Assembly (NCBI GenBank): GCA_023055425.1
Contig: JALGPY010000010.1
Coordinates: forward strand, 20,061,363 to 20,125,362
DNA length: 64,000 nt
DNA from: Linanthus parryae
Taxonomy: Eukaryota > Streptophyta > Magnoliopsida > Ericales > Polemoniaceae
Direction of reading: 5' to 3'
Part shown: positions 35,508 through 44,420 of the stretch, one piece after another
Layout of the letters: the number at the start of each line of letters is the position of its first letter
Numbering within the stretch: position 1 is the first letter of the stretch
Translations under genes and position numbers: made by a program
Notes under the pieces: model-generated
Told to the model about the DNA's origin: nothing
What the model saw: the letters and a program-made list of their open reading frames with translations, nothing else
The model's database searches: none

Positions 35508-37241
35508 GAGTTCATCTTGAGCATGTGTTTTGAAGGGAAAAACCGGCATCAGAAGTACTATGCTTCAGTCTCAATTTTTTCGTTGAAATAGTAAGATATT
35601 ACTTTTGGATCCTACTACTATGAGGGAAATGCTAAAAAAATTGCAACCGAGAAGCACCCAGCAGCACCCACGCACCAGAAAGCACCCAGTGAGCGGTGCA
35701 GTGCCTGGGAGAAACACCCATGCTACGTAGAGTATAATCAATAGCAAAGAGTACCAGTATCACTACCAAAGACGACAATCCCAACGTTCTCATTTTCTTA
35801 AATTTTATTACTTTATTTTGTATTATATCATAAGCCTCTTTGTTCTCAAAAGGTGAGGTCTCACTTACTATGAAGCGCATATGTTGGTGCGACATTGGTT
35901 CACTGACTTCAACAATTTGGGAGGAAGGGTGATGCACGAGGGGGCAGTTTATAGATTTATATTTTAATTTGCAGGACACTTATCAATGAACTGCGACAAC
36001 TTGCTAATTTTGGCACATAAAAAAGAATGTATTAATCAATTTTATGAGGCTAGTTGAAATTTGAATGACAGTTTCGTTCCAAATGTAACCCATGAATCAT
36101 CTTTTCTTTTCTCTTCTTTCTTTGCTTCTTCATTGCATTCTGGTTTAGTAAATTATTGTTGGAAGGATTTTTCAACCAGTTTTGTACTCGTTCTTGTCTC
36201 CCCCTTGCATACCTAGTGCATAAAATGTCCTTGAGGATTGACAAAGAAAAGAAGTGGTAAATCCATGAATTATCTTTTTTCTTCTTTCTTTGTGTCTTCA
36301 CCTCTTTCTGGTTATACCAACTATTGTTTGAAAAGGATTTCTCAACCAGATTGGTACTTGTGTTACACATGCATCCCTAGCCCATTACTGTATTTGATGA
36401 GGTAGAGAAGGAAGCACCCCCGATTATGGAACTTCATAGAATGCAATGAACACTGCAGCATCTCGGAGAAGCATTCATGCTTCAGAGCTCACTTGTCATA
36501 TTCCCTTTTACATAAAATCCCCATATGGGCAAGCTTCTGGTGTTTTTGTAAGCTATGTCAATATAGATGCTGTCATATTGAGTGTAGAATCATTTTGTTT
36601 CGTACTAGTAATTGAGTTATGACATATTACGTTGACTGGTCACTGGTAAAGTGGAGTTGCAAGTTTGCAACCCTATCATAGATGTATGCAAATACTAATA
36701 GTAGATATGAATCTCCTGGTCATCATCACATGACTGATTTGGGTTCCGCCACCAGCAAATCTTGTTCCTTCAATCGTTTATGTCCGGTTGTCTGTATATA
36801 AATTTGTAGAAAGTTATGGGATTATTACTTGTTTCACCAATTCCCATTTACCTTCATGTACATGATCCTGTCTGCAGTTGAAACTTCAACATAATAATGG
36901 CCATCATCATTCATTATCTCATGTTACAGTGAGGAAAATTTGAGAGCAGCCCTAGGTAGTATGGGAGTTGGAAGCGGTTCACTGGAGCACGTACTCGATA
37001 AAGTACGGAACCGACACTATCAGGTTAGAGTCTAGTATATATATAATTCTTCCTGAATTCCTTGAGGTGCTTATTCTGTTCAGCGCTGGATGTAATGCTT
37101 CTAAATCTCATTTTTCAGCTGGCTTGTACATTGACATTTGAAGCTGTTCACGGAGCATCTTGTGATGCTGGCATCAATCATCCTAATCAGTACTTCATTG
37201 ATAGCCAAAAAGTCATTCAGAGTAGAACTACCGCCAATTGA
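20443..37241 (+). CDS. PRIM2: DNA primase large subunit (PRIM2/PriL), 17 coding exons, 452 aa
   Basis: It encodes the iron-sulfur regulatory subunit of the nuclear primase that works with the small subunit and DNA polymerase alpha to make RNA-DNA primers. Exons: 20443-20581, 20690-20855, 20948-21029, 21115-21174, 21847-21904, 26726-26745, 27420-27503, 27678-27742, 29252-29300, 29393-29440, 29522-29611, 29764-29823, 32095-32154, 33160-33234, 34978-35063, 36930-37023, 37119-37241. All phases join without a stop. The N-terminal helical domain includes [18 protein letters not shown]. The C-terminal domain has the four cluster cysteines: Cys280 (FPLCMRHL), Cys359 (YSCQKI), Cys375 (HHGCPFRHF) and Cys415 (LACTLTFEA), then GINHPNQYF near the end. 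The start is the first ATG after the promoter, giving MEIVRSKRR. Introns are unusually long because of TE insertions; the first is GC-AG. Length and cysteine layout match the eukaryotic family. Confidence 0.93.
20582..20689 (+). other. PRIM2 intron 1, GC-AG type
   Basis: Exon 1 ends CCGAG and the intron starts GCAAGT, the usual extended consensus of GC donors; it ends GGTGCAG. Only this junction restores the codon (G+TT) and the family sequence DRLRVLKGIS. A GT donor 3 bases on (AA|GTTCTC) would break the frame. Confidence 0.85.
21258..21687. mobile_element. hAT-like non-autonomous element in PRIM2 intron 4 (430 bp)
   Basis: It is flanked by an exact 8-bp duplication, GCTCTGTC (21250-21257 and 21688-21695), the hAT signature. 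Ends are related inverted repeats (CGGGAGAC... and CAGGGACGGCCC on the other strand). The GGGGGCCTAAAGC motif appears near both ends. No transposase. Confidence 0.78.
23367..23614. mobile_element. Stowaway-like MITE (248 bp) in PRIM2 intron 5
   Basis: Terminal inverted repeats CTCCCTCTGTCCCATTTTAT and its imperfect complement at the right end, bordered by TA on both sides (23365-23366, 23615-23616). This is the Tc1/mariner MITE pattern. Confidence 0.85.
23702..23980. mobile_element. Inverted-repeat MITE or foldback element in PRIM2 intron 5
   Basis: GAGACAAATAGCCTCCAATC near 23832 is exactly complementary to GATTGGAGGCTATTTGTCTC near 23941, and outer parts (ACAAATGACACTAA and TTAGTGTCATTTGT) also pair. 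The left arm is interrupted by extra sequence. Target duplication not identified. Confidence 0.6.
24452..24517. mobile_element. Fragment with hAT-like terminal sequence
   Basis: GGGCCCCAAAGCGGCGACC followed by GCCTTGGGGTAGGGTCGTCCC closely resembles the right end of the intron 4 element (GGGGGCCTAAAGCGGCCGCC... GGGCCGTCCCTG). No matching left end was found, so it is a solo end or degraded relative. Confidence 0.5.
24607..25992. mobile_element. hAT-like non-autonomous element in PRIM2 intron 5 (1.39 kb)
   Basis: The left end CAGGGCCGGCTCTAA matches the complement of the right end, CAGGCCCGACTTTAG, at 12 of 15 positions. TGCCCTAAGC occurs just inside both ends. No clear 8-bp duplication is seen and no transposase is encoded, so the class is inferred from ends alone. 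Confidence 0.55.
27561..27715 (+). repeat. Tandem duplication of the start of PRIM2 exon 8 with its acceptor
   Basis: Two head-to-tail units, 27561-27639 and 27640-27715, both carry intron end, polypyrimidine tract, AG and the first ~38 nt of exon 8. They differ mainly in the T-run and the bases before AG (TTTAG in the first, TTAAG in the second). Only the second unit leads into the complete exon (27678-27742). Splicing to the first AG (27600-27601) would read 14 sense codons then TAG at 27644-27646. Confidence 0.9.
27743..29251 (+). other. PRIM2 intron 8 (1.5 kb)
   Basis: GT donor after exon 8 and TTTCAG acceptor at 29251. A (CT)-rich stretch lies near 28733-28790. No gene or mobile element recognised. 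Confidence 0.8.
30434..31777. mobile_element. MULE-like element with long terminal inverted repeats in PRIM2 intron 12
   Basis: The left arm (TAGGCTTAATTCCTTAGTAC, CCCCCAGTTTGTTGAAA, then TTACCCTCCCCACTTT...) is repeated as the complement at the right end (CAACAAACTGGGG ... GAACTTAAGCCTA), over roughly 90 bp. The right arm is split by a hAT MITE (31538-31756). No transposase is seen, and the interior (30690-31440) has no recognised gene. A clean 9-bp duplication was not found, so class is inferred. Confidence 0.55.
31538..31756. mobile_element. hAT-like MITE (219 bp) nested in the MULE-like element
   Basis: Inverted ends CAGGAGCGGAG and CTCCGCTCCTG; flanks GGTAATAA (31530-31537) and GGTTATAA (31757-31764) form an 8-bp duplication with one mismatch. 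It interrupts the inverted repeat of the surrounding element. Confidence 0.75.
32155..33159 (+). other. PRIM2 intron 13 (1.0 kb)
   Basis: GTAAGC donor, GTGCAG acceptor. Short (AC)n tract at 32689-32701. No gene or mobile element recognised. Confidence 0.8.
33977..34315 (+). mobile_element. TRIM (terminal-repeat retrotransposon in miniature), 339 bp, in PRIM2 intron 14
   Basis: Two 114-115-bp LTRs (33977-34091 and 34202-34315) start TGTTGAGAAGTCCCACATC and end CTTACA. The first is followed at once by the primer site TGGTATCAGAGCC (34092-34104), and a purine run GTGAGGGGGG precedes the second. The duplication ATTTG flanks it (33972-33976, 34316-34320). There is no coding capacity. The orientation is the same as PRIM2. 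Confidence 0.93.
35064..36929 (+). other. PRIM2 intron 15 (1.9 kb)
   Basis: It contains a 36-base T-run (35471-35506), possibly the tail of an old reverse-oriented retrosequence, and a diverged tandem repeat (36087-36390). A 115-codon minus-strand frame at 35632-35979 has no recognisable domain and is not called as a gene. Confidence 0.75.
36087..36390. repeat. Diverged tandem duplication, two ~150-bp units
   Basis: Both units contain ATGAATCATCTTTTCTTTT-like sequence, CTTCTTTCTTTG, TTCTGGTT, ATTGTT, GGATTT-TCAACCAG and TGCAT-CCTAG in the same order (about 36087-36215 and 36261-36390). Confidence 0.6.
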
Positions 37242-37817
37242 GTTGTCAAATTTTATGTTATTTCTGGGAGCAACTTGGCTGATCACCGTTTGGTGAGTGC
37301 TCTTTCAAACATTGGCATTGCTAGTTCATTTTTGCATGTTTTTATTTTCTAGATTCTCGATGCACCCATTTGGTCGGTCTTTTGGGAAATGACCCTGCAT
37401 GATCCAGTGACTCCACTTTAAGGCACTCCTAGACACTGAATTGGTGGTATAACTCTATCCATTCAAACTAACGGGCTATTGAAGAGAGTTGTTAAAATGT
37501 TCAAGTCAGTCGAGCAACAATCTATTCTAACAATATTACACCCAAGTTTGGTGTAGCACTAGGACCAGATTGTATGCCACATTGCTACTAACAATAAATG
37601 CTATAAAAATAAGGGAGTCTTCAATTTTGCATAAAGGCTTGTTTGTTTTTTTGGCTTAGATTTGAGGGATTGTGAGTGATGTGATTCTTAGTGATGGGAA
37701 TATTGTACTGGGACTGGGGAATATTGTACTGGGACTGGTAGTGCTGTATGGACATCAAGATTGTTGTTTGTTTGACAATGGGATTGGAGTGGGACTACTT
37801 ATGAAATGTCAATTTAA

Positions 37818-39690
37818 GGGTAATATACACTTTGCACCCCTGTATTATGGTAAATAGGCAAATTTTACCCTTACTGTTCATAAATTGACATAAAACACCC
37901 CTATATTGGACGGAATGTAACGGAAGTTAACGGGATAAAGGAAATTACAATTTTGCCCATCGTACTTTATTTATTATTTAACTCCCGTACTTGCTCATAA
38001 AGACTAATGACCAAAATATCTCCTCTCTCTCTCCACCTCCATCTCTCGCTCTTCAGCTACTACATGCGTGGTTGAATCGTCAATGAATCGGTGTCGAAGG
38101 TTTGAGTCGGAATCGATGGGGGTTTGAACCATCTGATTCGTTAATGATGTTAATATGTTGCTCGATTGGGTTGAGTGAAGAACATAGTGGATCAATCGTA
38201 CCGGGACTTGACGAAGGGTGGAGAAGTGGTTTCGGCTGTTCACTGGTGAGAACAGAGAGATAGACATGAAAGATAGATGCATCGTCTGTGTTCGAAATTT
38301 CGAGGTTTGGGTTTCTGGGTTTTGAGTAGTTGGTTCAATTTTTGTTATGGGTTCACCATTCAGTGGGTTGGGGCTGTTTTCATCGGTCAGGTATGGGTTG
38401 CTAGGCGAAGAAGATGGCTCTTCGTTTTCGATTCAGTGTTTTAACAGTCAGAATTGCAACCACAGTTTTGAAAATTGGTGATTTCCCTCAAACCCTAGCC
38501 CCAGATTCCCTCAATACGAACCAAATTTGAACCCAAAACGAAGCTATAGGGATTGTGTTGGGTCTAGTTGTTGTACAGATAGTGATGGTGGGTTTAATTT
38601 GGTGATTGGTGTTGGGGTTTCATTGCAGTGATGGTTCAATTTGGCGATAAATGTGGGGATCTGAGTTGGTTTCATGTGGAGGTTGTGGGTGTGTTGGTGA
38701 ATCGGTGAAGGCATAAATTGCGGCATTACCAATGTTACCAATGTGGCATAAGAGGTTTGGTTTCCTACTTTATCCCTTCTCCTCCACGTTTTATCTTATT
38801 TTCTTTATGTGGATTTCTGTGTGATCGATCAACAAATTAACTAGCAGTGTTCTTCAAAATCAAGGAGATTTGTTCTTCATCATTATTAATTGATGTAAAA
38901 AATCACTAAGATGCGTTCTTTATATTCTAAATTGATGTTTACAAGTAAAATTGCTCTTTTGCAGTTGCTCCACCAACAATTTCAGAATAGGTGTGAAATC
39001 ATAATTCCAGCCTCGAAGCTTTGAGACGGCAAATGTATCGATTATCACACAAGCTACGATGTCTTTTGACGGTTATGTCGACGGAGAGAGCTGAGAAGGT
39101 GAGATTGTGAGATCTGCAGTTCATAGGTGACCATCTCCAGGTGTGTTTCATCTCCAATTTTGTTGGGTTGTTTGGATGGTGGCAGTACCTATGATGTGTT
39201 GCTGATGGTTTACATGACCATGGTGGCTGGATGGTGGTACATAAAGACAAACGCTAAGATGATATTCACAAATTCACAACCTTCTAGTCAACAACTGGAA
39301 TTATATAGTTGATTTAGATAGGAATTGTAGATCCAGGATTAACAAATCAGTGTTTTTCTCTCTTGTTTTTACCTTTTGAAACATCTTAGTGCCAATAATG
39401 ACATGCAAAAAGGGTAAAACAGTCTTTATGTTAGCGGCACAAGTCGCAATATATAACATTCTAAAGGTTAAAATGGACAACACCAACAATTGAAGGGCAA
39501 AATGGGGTTTAAAAACACACCTACAGGTGTACCCCACCACTAACTCACAGCCATTTAACGGTTGTGGATGGAAGGGTAAAATGTGTAAATATTTTAACAC
39601 AAAATAGGGGTGTCCCTTGTCAATTCATGAACAGTGAGGGTAGACTTTGCCTATTTATCATAATATAGGGGTACAAAGTGTAAATTACCC
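37818..39690. mobile_element. MULE, 1873 bp, ~95-bp terminal inverted repeats
   Basis: GGGTAATATACACTTTGCAC at the left is mirrored by the complement GGGTAATTTACACTTTGTAC at the right, and the pairing continues about 95 bp with some mismatches. An exact 10-bp duplication, GTCAATTTAA (37808-37817, 39691-39700), flanks it. Long inverted repeats and a 9-11-bp duplication are the Mutator-like pattern. No transposase is seen. The non-repetitive interior (about 38000-39500) could be captured host DNA, but I recognise no gene in it. Confidence 0.88.
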
Positions 39691-39755
39691 GTCAATTTAA
39701 TCATTCAACAATGGAGCGAATTACTCAACAACCAGTGGACTACCGTATATTTCAT

Positions 39756-39760
<5 letters not shown>

Positions 39761-39790
<30 letters not shown>
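39761..39790. repeat. (TA)n microsatellite
   Basis: Uninterrupted TA repeat of about 15 units. Confidence 0.95.
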
Positions 39791-39795
<5 letters not shown>

Positions 39796-40754
39796 AAAAC
39801 TAAATTAACTTGTCTGAAGTTTGAACTTCTCCCATCTCCAAACTCCAAAATGAACCTAACTATCATCATTCGTCAGTATGTAATATTTGAGTTATTGACT
39901 TACCTCTCCTATCGCAAGAACAATTGGCCGAAGCAGGGTGTTTAAGTCATTTTGTTATAAATGTAGTTGTGGGATTGCAATACCTCATCCCCCTCGGTAT
40001 TATATATCCCACATTTAGAGGCTTAATTGGTGGGCCCAAGGAGTGAGAAGGATAAGCCTACCTCCTGAACAAACACCACCCTTGGCAACATATGGCTTAT
40101 GAATGCCATCCCACATAGCTAAGAACAAAACTTTAAACGGAACTTTAATATAATTAATATATCTATTATTCTTTTGAGAGATAATATAATATATTATATT
40201 ATATTATTTTAACACTTTATTCACAAACAATAAGTTATAAAAGTGGCCTTTATACTTCATATACATTTAAATTGACTGTCTTGTTGAGGGGGATATCCCC
40301 ACCCCACCCCACCCAAAATAACCTCTCTGTAAATATTGTTTTATCTATTCCATCCTTTTGTTGACGGTGAATAAAAAGAGAGAAAAAATATATTTTGTTT
40401 TTTGCTAAAAGTCATTGGTGCAATGGTCTAATGGGAGGCCGCAAATACAACCTCTTGGCTGGATGATTCCTTTGTGGTGGTACTCACATTTATCGGAAAT
40501 GATGCTAAAGTATGTTTTCATTATCCAGATTCGACATAGAATTGGATGTCTCTGGCAAACATTCCAGTTCAAGTAAAAGTCTAATATTACAGTTAAGGGT
40601 GCAATCGTGTCTATTTCGGCCATGTTCTAGGGTGCTGAAGCTTGACTCACGAAATTCTGCATGAGCTCGAGCTCGAGTTCGATCCGATCAGTTGATGCAG
40701 CTCAAGCATGGCTCATTTAGCAGTTCATCAAGCTTGAGCCGAGCTTGAGTTTAG

Positions 40755-42540
40755 CTGGTCTGTTTGGCCGAGCTCGAGTTGAAGTTGAGTTCGCCTCTGT
40801 TCTCATATATAGAAGGCTGTCTCTGTTTGATAATTTTTTACAAGTGGTAGCAACGACCACCCGCATAAGAAGCTTATACTAGAGCATAATGGAAGGAAAA
40901 AAGCATGAAGAAAAAACTTAAACCACCACTGTCAAAAGAATTAGCCAATGAGAATGGTGTAGAGTAGGGACTTAATAAGACTACAATTGTACTACACAAC
41001 ATGATCGTAGAAGTAATTCTTTTAAGTCTTCACAAATAGACAAATACTCCCTCCATCCCAAATCAAGTGCCTGAGTGGACTCATCACGTTTCTAGAGATG
41101 TGCTTTTGACTTGCTAGATTTATTGGAATATCCTTTGTATAATGTGATATTTTATCTTGGGAAGCCAACAAGTAATGATTTGAAAATGGGTACGGAGGGA
41201 AGTAATGTGAAAAATTAGGTCATTTTTTGGTAGTAGGACACTCCTCTTGGGACATCCATTTTTGGAAAAGAAGAAACTTAAATTGAGATGAAGGCAGTAT
41301 CTAGTAAGCTTATCCATGAACTTCTAATTGGAATAAGTGAATGAACTTATCTTGCGAGCCTGTAAATAAACGGTTTAAGGCAGATTATTAGCTTTCTCAA
41401 GTCAATTTCATATATGGCTCATTTAAAAAATCGAGTTGATCTCGAACAAGCTTTTATTAAGCCAAATACCAAGCTAATCACCAACTTGACCTGAACACTG
41501 TCAGTATTTACTAATTTAAAATTTACAGGAACTTCGGACATAGTTCTAGTTTTTGAGTGGCTTCCAAGGTTGTAGTTTTAAGCCGCACAACAAATTGGAA
41601 TATGTCAGACTGTTATCTAGGACATATTTAGGGTTAGAATATGGGAAACAGATTATGGATCAGGAAATAGAAAAGGAATGTTTCCGCTAATCAATTGTAA
41701 AAACTATTAACTGTATACTCAGGCAGGGGGAAAGGTAAGAAGAGGAAAAGAATAGCGTTAGACAAACAGGACATGATTGCTAACCCTACATATTAATCTA
41801 TCTAAATTATTTCTTTTTAATCGACAAGAGTTTATGTCTCCAATTTACCTGGTCTGTTCTGCCAAGCTCGAGTTTAAGTTGAGTTTGTCTCTAGGCTCAT
41901 TTATGGAAGACTGTCTCAATCTTATAATGTATTTACTAGTAGTAGCAATTACCACTGGCCTAAGAAGTTTATACTAGCGCGTAACTGATGGAAGAAATCA
42001 TGAAGTAAAAAGTTAAACCACCACAGTGAAAGTAACAAAATGAAAATCATGGAGGATAATGACTCAACAATACAATGATTCCCACTACATAACTTGATCT
42101 TGTAAATACTCCATTAAAGTCTTCACAAATAAATAACGAATTAGGAAATGAGCTTATCTCGTGAGCTTGTAAATAAACTAGTCAAGGCTAAATATAACTT
42201 TCTCAAGTCAAGCTCATGTTTGGCTAGTTTGAAAATCGAGTTTATTGGCTTGTTTTAAAAGCGAGTTGATCTTGAACAAGCTTTTATGGAGCCAAGTTCC
42301 AAGCTACCCATGACCAACTTGACTCTATCATAGTCATAACTGTTGTATTTAATTGATTAAAATCTACAGGAACTTCAAAAGTATTTGTTGTTTTGAGTGG
42401 CTTACATGGTCATAGAATACTAGGGGAATGATTATTAGAATACTAGTGAAATATGTCAGACTGTTATTGAGGACATATTGTAGGGTTAGAGTATGGGATA
42501 GAGAATAGGATTGGAAGAATCATAACGGATGTTTTGGATA
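40755..42540 (+). repeat. Old, diverged tandem duplication in the PRIM2 3' intron
   Basis: Unit A (about 40755-41690) and unit B (about 41845-42540) share ordered blocks: GGTCTGTT-GCC-AGCTCGAG, AAGAAG-TTATACTAG, TTAAACCACCAC, AGTCTTCACAAATA, GAACAAGCTTTTAT, TACAGGAACTTC and TATGTCAGACTGTTAT. Unit A also contains a Stowaway MITE that unit B lacks, so the MITE arrived after the duplication. Confidence 0.8.
41047..41297. mobile_element. Stowaway-like MITE (251 bp)
   Basis: Inverted ends CTCCCTCCATCCCAAATCAAG and, on the other strand, CTGCCTTCATCTCAATTTAAG; TA on both sides (41045-41046 and 41298-41299). It is absent from the paralogous unit B, giving an empty site. Confidence 0.85.
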
Positions 42541-42673
42541 ATGAACTTTAAAAACTATGGACTTTCTCAAAAGAAAAAAAAAGAAAGAAAAAAACTACGG
42601 ATAGTGTACCCAGGCATGATTGCTAACCCTACTTTTGTTCATTTTTGTTATTGACTTGAATATTTCTCTGCAG

Positions 42674-43092
42674 GCTCTTGAGCAGGTTAGCCTTCACGTA
42701 CAAGATTCCAGATGCAATTGCAGATGAGGCACCTTTTGGGTAACGGAGGGCAAATTTCGTACTGTTGGATTGATGTCATATTGCCTAAATTTGTAGTATG
42801 AGTGATGTCAAGAATTTAAGCTTAACGATAAGTTATGTATATTGCTCTGAAACATGTTTGACTGTAGTTGTCACTTGGTAAGTTTACCTGTGTAAAAGAT
42901 TCCATTTTCTAGTTCTTTCTAGTTCTAACATTCTAGTATGTTATTTATGTTAAAGTCTTTTATTTGGAAAGATAATTTGCATGTAAATATTCAGAAGTTA
43001 AACGTATGCAGGACCAGTTATTATAATTTACTCTCAAGAGAGAACGTAATGGACATTGTTTACGGTCTCCTGGTAAACGATAGGTTTGCCTT
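42674..43092 (+). other. Probable last (3'-UTR) exon of PRIM2, copy 1
   Basis: It follows a good acceptor (CTCTGCAG) and joins the 37292 donor. Spliced in frame after the TGA it adds only untranslated sequence. In a different frame it would read a 22-codon stretch ending ADEAPFG and TAA (42751-42753). The true poly(A) site is not visible; copia-1 lies from 43098. Confidence 0.5.
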
Positions 43093-43097
43093 CATAC

Positions 43098-43218
43098 TAA
43101 TAGGTGTAGGACTCGTCTTGTAATTACTAGATGACTAATTTGTGTAATTAGTGTTGTAATTACCTATTTAAAGGTGTGAATACTCAATGAAAAACACGAA
43201 AGATTTCTCCCACTTTCA
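43098..43218 (+). repeat. copia-1 5' LTR (121 bp)
   Basis: TAATAGGTGTAGGACTCGTC to CCCACTTTCA. It differs from the 3' LTR at a few positions, including G/T at base 7 and a GATGACTAA/GAGGACGAA change. Confidence 0.9.
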
Positions 43219-43231
43219 TGGTATCAGAGCC
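43219..43231 (+). other. copia-1 primer binding site
   Basis: TGGTATCAGAGCC directly after the LTR; complement of initiator tRNA-Met. Confidence 0.93.
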
Positions 43232-44030
43232 CTAGCCCTCTGATTATCCTCCCCGTCGTGCCGGCCTCACGCCACCGAACACAGCAGTATCGTCCTCCCT
43301 CACAGACGAACGTCGCCCTCCTTACTTCTGATTCCTCCGATCGTACCCCTAATTGCGACGTCGTCTCTTTCCCACTGTCGTCGTCGTCCACGTTGTTGGG
43401 GTCATCATTGAAGTCCACCTCTGCTTCCGCTTCTCAGTCGTCCACCTCTGTGCCCTAATCGACGAACTCATCGCCACCAGAATCGCCGGGCCTCTTCCCC
43501 GCTCTGGTCCCTTTACTCTGCCGTCGATTTCATCGCTGGTCTCTCTCGCGCCGTTGATTTCCCCGCTGCTCAAGCGGTTCAAACCGTTGAACCGTGCTTC
43601 CTCTCCTACGAAGGTTCTTGGGAATCGGTGTTCAGGTTGGTTAAGAACACCGAAAGATCATCGTCGTCGGTTTCAGCGAAGAGAGCGAACGAGTTCTTTC
43701 CTTTCGGCTTCATCTTTGCTTCATCTGTGGTTTGCAACTAGCAACCAGTGGATTGTGGGGCTTGATATTTGACCAGTGTATTTTTTTTTATTGAGTAAAC
43801 ACTTTGTTTCTGTTTGCCCAGGGGCTTGTGGGTCGGTTTATTCACTTGTCCACTTGGTGTGCAGATTACTTTGGGTGAAATCAATTCTTGGATATTATGT
43901 TGGGTTTTAGTTGATTCAAAAAAAAAAAAAAAAGGAAAAGGAAAATTTTCAGTAACCTTCCCAGCGCTGTAGCTCGGCTCAGCTTGGCTTGTCACCCATT
44001 TTCAGCTCCTTTTTGACTTGATTTTGGCTT
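43232..44030 (+). other. copia-1 leader / gag N-terminal region without a recognisable capsid frame
   Basis: GC- and TCG-rich sequence (43240-43740) in which no frame shows the usual copia gag N-terminus, followed by an AT-rich stretch with an A-run (43918-43934). Stops occur in all frames. The capsid part of gag appears deleted or replaced. Confidence 0.55.
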
Positions 44031-44420
44031 ATGTCTCAGTTTCAAATGGCTCCTTCAACATTACCACCAACCAAGCAATCAAAGGGTGGTCAGGGACATG
44101 GTTGGCGTCGTCGTCAGTCTAGCTGCAAAGGATACAATCAGACTCAGCAATACTCCCAACAGTATCTTGCACCGCCTGCCTCTCCTCACGGCAACTGGGT
44201 GTGGTGTCCTGCCCCATCGTCCCCAACTGTTCAGTCGGGCCTATATCCCCCGACACCGGGTTGGACACAGTCAGGACCCTCTCAGCCTATAGTTACGTCT
44301 GGTATTCTTGGTCCAGGACCTTCTCAGCAGGGCCTCACAGTCGCTTCTGCCTACCCGCCTGCTACTGATTTGGGATCTCAGTTCTCTGGCATGACACTCA
44401 ACGTTCCGGATCAGACTTGA
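44031..44420 (+). pseudogene. gag: copia-1 gag C-terminal fragment
   Basis: It is Gln/Pro-rich, with WVWCPAPSSPTVQSGLYPPTPGW, then GILGPGPSQQ. TGA at 44418-44420 cuts it from the protease motif YLDSGTSPHLT that follows directly in the same frame. Confidence 0.75.

Larger units (their letters stand above)
37293..42673 (+). other. Probable 3'-UTR intron of PRIM2 (5.4 kb)
   Basis: Donor TTTG|GTGAGTG at 37293, 51 nt after the TGA, and acceptor CTCTGCAG at 42673. It holds a MULE, a (TA)n tract, an old tandem duplication and a Stowaway MITE, listed separately. The intron is inferred from the splice sites; no transcript is available here. Confidence 0.55.

Noticed and set aside
35632..35979. 115-codon minus-strand frame with a hydrophobic stretch
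   Set aside because: It has one possible membrane segment ([14 protein letters not shown]) but no homology I can name, no promoter, and it lies in a PRIM2 intron next to a poly(T) run.
42674..42753. Last exon as coding continuation of PRIM2
   Set aside because: The PRIM2 frame ends at TGA 37239-37241, after the conserved NHPNQYF region, in line with the family; nothing requires read-through.
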